From Strigamia acuminata (Eukaryota > Arthropoda > Chilopoda > Geophilomorpha > Linotaeniidae): a stretch of DNA of 64,000 bases. This document shows, one piece after another, positions 60,817-64,000 of the stretch (position 1 is its first letter; every line of letters begins with the position of its first letter). The stretch spans positions 7,302,501-7,366,500 of the forward strand of contig OX442318.1 in NCBI GenBank assembly GCA_949358305.1. The letters run 5' to 3'. The notes under the pieces are model-generated. The model was not told the DNA's origin. It saw only the letters and a list, made by a program, of their open reading frames with translations, and did no database searches. The position numbers and the translations under genes are program-made.

Positions 60817-61073
60817 ACAATAAAATTTTAAAACTTGAAAAACTTAAAAATCTTTTCTTGTAAAACGAAATAAACATCACTAACTATTAATACTGTGTCA
60901 ATTTATATCGGCGCACGCTTTTTACCTCGATGGCACGCACAGCCCAGAACGTGTTTGTCTGTGGAGTTTCTTCTATCTCCCCTTCTCCAAAAATTTAATG
61001 TTGTAGAAGACAAGAAGAATGTTTTATGTGCAATTAATTCACACGATAATGGAATTATAGTTAATGTCTTTAA
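60817..61073 (+). repeat. Downstream flank of peptide gene 4
   Basis: Matches 49165-49400, with an extra ATCGGCGCACGCTTTTTACC segment. Polyadenylation signals near 60819 and 60869. No gene. Confidence 0.7.
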
Positions 61074-61577
61074 CCCTTCCAACCCTAAGATGGGTCTTTT
61101 TGTTACATCACTTTAAAAAAGTCATTATTTTTATATGAAAGAAATTTTTTTTTTATCTGATTTTTGCTGACTTTTCCTTTGAAACATCACTAAACACTAC
61201 ACCACAATTGAAATTTTTTTAATGTTTTTATTTTGTGTGTAATTTGAACCCAAAGATTAAAAATATTAATCAAAATATAAAAAAATTGATCAAAACATAA
61301 AAAAATTGACCAAAATATATACAAAATTGATCAAAACATAATAAATAGATCAAAATGTATATTTTCTGGATCAAAATGTCTATAAAATTGATGGCAAAGG
61401 GACATTTACATGTGTCCTTGATGCAGCGGCGGCCATCTTTGTTGTGGTGAAAAACATGTGTTGGCCAAATTCCTTTGAAATTTCCTAAGACCCGGATGTT
61501 GCGCATGCGCAGAATCTGGGTCATATAATGCCCATCTTAGGGAGAGATGGGAGGCAAATTCTTTCGGGTTGGAAGGG
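61074..61577. mobile_element. piggyBac-like MITE, TTAA target
   Basis: TTAA on both sides (61070-61073, 61578-61581); termini CCCTTCCAACCC and GGGTTGGAAGGG. The interior has GATCAAAAYATAAAAAAATT tandem words. The counterpart after gene 2 (near 49393) is unoccupied. No transposase frame. Confidence 0.85.
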
Positions 61578-62204
61578 TTAATGAAGTTTTGGTTTAAATT
61601 TGACAATAACAAAAAAATTTAGGTATATTTAAAAACTTTCAATTTGATCCGTGTCACTTAGGTGTTTGAAAAAAGATTGATAGATGTAGTCTAAGTTGCA
61701 CTACCATTCGGAGTGGCTGTGAATAGCCCTCGTCATCATGGGCAGCAAGAAAGATGGCTTCACTTTTAGATTTCGGTTGTCGGCTGTTTTATATAATAAA
61801 AAGAGTGAGCGACGTTACTAGGCAGTTGTAGCCTAGCAACACGCGGTACAATGGTGTGACTTACTATCTTTATACAATAATAGAGAATGGTAAGTCGGAA
61901 GACACAACAATAGACAAATACCATTCGCGTTTGTTATTTATAAAAGGCCTTTGCCACCGTTACAGGTTATTTCAGAGTTTTACATACAATTTTCTAAATT
62001 TTCATTAAACAATTTAATAAAAACCATTAAAATTTCATGTTCGCAAAAATTAGTTATCTTCTTCCATCATTAAAGTTTGATTGTAATTACGCTTTATTTC
62101 TTCTCTAAGTAGTAGCTAAGCAATTAAAATATTCAACTCCAAATACCTGTTGTCAAAAGTTAACTGTGTATTAAACCAATCTTAATATGTCTTGGCCCTG
62201 TATT
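61578..62204 (+). pseudogene. Flank and remnant of peptide gene copy 5
   Basis: 61640-61990 is flank sequence matching 49440-49570. 62035-62130 is the upstream module (ATTAAAGTTTGATTGTAATT), followed by a few bases like peptide-gene exon/intron sequence ending at about 62200 in TCTTGGCCCTGTATTTAA, which resembles the copy 3 last exon. No signal exon or open mature exon. Corresponds in position to copy 3 (51000-51840). Confidence 0.55.
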
Positions 62205-62945
62205 TAACCCTCAGAGGCATAGGGGTAAAATGTGTCGTTCTGGTATAAGGCATTACAGATTTCTGGATAATTTTCAGGTCATTTATTAAAGCGTCGTTTT
62301 GATTTTTGAAAGTTCGCAACTAATTTTATAGAGGGCGCTAGTTATTAACAGTGAAAAAATACATTTTTTCTACCAACTAGTGGTTGGTTTAAACACTACT
62401 GATAAATGCGAAAAGCTGTTAACTGAAGCGCTCTTTCTTAGACAGCAAAGCCACTATAATAGTTTTGCTGGAGTTTTAAGGAGTGGAAAATTTGCATCTA
62501 GCATAATTAATTAAATAAATGACCAATGACTTAAAATTTCACCTGAGTTAAGGTTCAGTATGATATAATCAAAATCACAAATTTTCAGCAAAAAAAATGG
62601 ATAGGAAAAACAATTTTCCTATTCAAGAAAGCTTGTCCATAAATCCGTCTTGCCTTACACTTCCAAAGGCTAAAAAAAAAATTCGGTAAAGAGAACGTGA
62701 ACTATTAGTTCAAGTTAATGAACTTAAACTTAGTTCACTTTGGGAAAAATTAGAGTGAGCGGACTTTAATACTTTTTCTTATTAAAATTTAATGTTATTT
62801 AATATTTATGTGCAATTAATTCACACCAAAATGGGATTCAAAAATCCAAAAATGTATTAAATAAATAAATAATAAATAAATAAATAAACAGATGAATAAA
62901 TAAAAACAATGCAAACATACAATTAGGTTAATACGGACTAAATAT
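62205..62945. repeat. 3' flank of the transporter gene (right copy)
   Basis: Counterpart of 51841-52686; non-coding, with an AAATAAATAAAT run near 62858-62905. Likely the transporter 3'UTR and beyond on the minus strand. Confidence 0.65.
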
Positions 62946-63148
62946 TCATTCAACTGCTTCTTTCCTACGCGGTGTCTTGTTTCTTTGTGACGTGCGGAAC
63001 TCTTCATCATTCAGCGAGCCTTTTTTGTTCCACCGATAACACATTTTCCAAAGAGGCAAACTAAACATCATGGCACCCGAAACAAATATCCATAAACCAG
63101 CCATATAAAAAGACAGGTCATACGTGCCAGTTAGATCATAGAGCCAAC
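62946..63148 (-). CDS. Monocarboxylate transporter (SLC16-type), last coding exon
   Basis: Acceptor TTAAG at 63149 upstream, phase 2, 203 bases to TGA at 62946-62948. Encodes GWLYDLTGTYDLSFYMAGLW, a transmembrane helix (IFVSGAMMFSLPLW) and a cytosolic tail ending KEAVE. GxLYDxTGxYxxSFxxAG is the pattern before the last helix of animal SLC16 transporters (12 helices, proton-linked monocarboxylate transport, plasma membrane). The upstream exons lie beyond the right edge or further into the intron. Confidence 0.75.
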
Positions 63149-63271
63149 CTTAACGAGCAAAAATACAAATCAAATCCCACAAACAATACAGAAATTATCG
63201 TAAACCTTCCGATAGAAAGCAATCTTTATTAAATCGCATATTACACTTATACAAGAGGATTTTCAGTTATA

Positions 63272-63723
63272 CCTTGTTCGCACCAGAAAGCTTGGGCTAG
63301 CCTGAAATTTAAATCTACTTCTGAAAGATTTAGTCTGCAAAATGATTAAGCTAATGCGTTTTGACGATGGGAAGGACGTCACAAGACCCCGCCCAGCCGC
63401 AAAGACCAGACACCGTCTTGGACATAGCCAAGGTGACGACGACCACGTCGTCATATATAAATATAAAGAAACATCTAAACTATTATAATTGTATTAGTCA
63501 GTTAAATAAACAATATATAATTTTACGTACTTGTATACAATCATCAACTTGAGTACTTGTTAGCAATAACAAGGATAAAAGGTAAGTGAGTCTTATTGCG
63601 AGACCACACAACTGGATTAGAATTAAACATTTTTAAACTAGATAATTTTCGGCTAGATGCGTTTGCACTAAGAACTAGAAAATTAAATGTTAGGCTAGCC
63701 CAAACTTTATGCTGCGAACAGGG
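63272..63723. mobile_element. TA-site MITE in the transporter intron, with an insert
   Basis: Termini CCTTGTTCGCA and TGCGAACAGGG, TA duplications at 63270-63271 and 63724-63725, inner TIR CTTGGGCTAGCCTGAAATTT and complement. A 295-base insert (63362-63656) is flanked by ATGCGTTT (63354-63361, 63657-63664), carries ATATATAAATATA and AATAAAC, and is absent from the 54011-54150 copy; its class is unclear. Confidence 0.7.
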
Positions 63724-63727
63724 TATT

Positions 63728-63935
63728 GTAATACCATATTAACCCGCTTTGGAGGACATCCCCTAAAATCACGAGTTCGGTAGGCTGCCGGTTAATTCCA
63801 ATTATCTGGCAGTGCTGTATAAAAGGAGCCTCAATTTTCCAGTAGGAATTCAAGGAGGACCGGTCAATCAAATCTCCAGATCTAGTCAAACTCGCTTTTT
63901 AGGGCATGCCCTCCAAAGTGTGGTAATACGTTAAT
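63728..63935. mobile_element. Small TIR element near the right edge
   Basis: Imperfect inverted ends with CTTTGGAGGACATCCCCTAAAA (left) and TTTTAGGGCATGCCCTCCAAAG (right, on the plus strand). About 200 bases, non-coding. Confidence 0.45.
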
Positions 63936-64000
63936 AAACTAATAAACAAACCAGCAAGAGGAGGTCTAATAAGATTTGCCACTCCTTGGACCATTAACAA

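Overview
The window is animal nuclear DNA, most likely from an insect: AT-rich, with spliced genes (GT..AG introns) and a dense load of metazoan transposons. I cannot place it below insect level. No rRNA gene, intact tRNA gene, CRISPR array or bacterial-type operon is present.

Host frame. The left edge carries the last exons of U2AF1 (U2af38, small subunit of the U2 snRNP auxiliary factor; 1-298, +). The right edge carries the last coding exon of an SLC16-type monocarboxylate transporter (62946-63148, -). Between them lies a tandem family of small secreted peptide genes. Two copies are intact (48483-49164 and 58096-60816): signal peptide, short acidic/polar propeptide and an amphipathic helical C-terminus ending in Gly, the layout of antimicrobial or venom-type helical peptides. 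Three further copies are broken (894-7783, about 51000-51840, about 61910-62200). The locus is a tandem segmental duplication. U2AF1 3'UTR sequence recurs at 54340, the end of the transporter exon recurs at 52687-52736, and a short coding exon of an unrecognised minus-strand gene occurs at 8377-8520 and 55530-55673. Comparing the two copies gives empty sites for several insertions.

Left copy, 348-52736. A CR1-group LINE (about 921-7512), itself holding a foldback Tc1 derivative (5584-6809), sits in intron 1 of peptide copy 1. A complete 15.5-kb Maverick/Polinton (8557-24101) follows, with protein-primed PolB, integrase with chromodomain, packaging ATPase, capsid proteins and maturation protease, plus an accessory set: AlkB-like dioxygenase, DEDD-like exonuclease, BIR protein and two PC4-like proteins. 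Next comes an 18-kb island (26826 to about 45240) absent from the right copy: a TIR element with a tRNA-like head, a broken Gypsy pol split by a hAT hairpin element, a two-exon gag-like gene, a 50-bp satellite, and a BEL/Pao element split by a gag/protease-only Gypsy element that is itself split by a solo LTR. About 3 kb of 21-bp AT repeats alternating with copies of the peptide-gene upstream module then lead into peptide gene 2.

Right copy, 54340-63148. It is shorter but collinear: U2AF1 3'UTR copy, foldback element, orphan exon, solo LTR at the same site as in the left copy, AT repeat arrays, peptide gene 4 with a 2.0-kb gag-only Copia element in its last intron, a piggyBac-like MITE, a peptide-gene remnant and the transporter exon.
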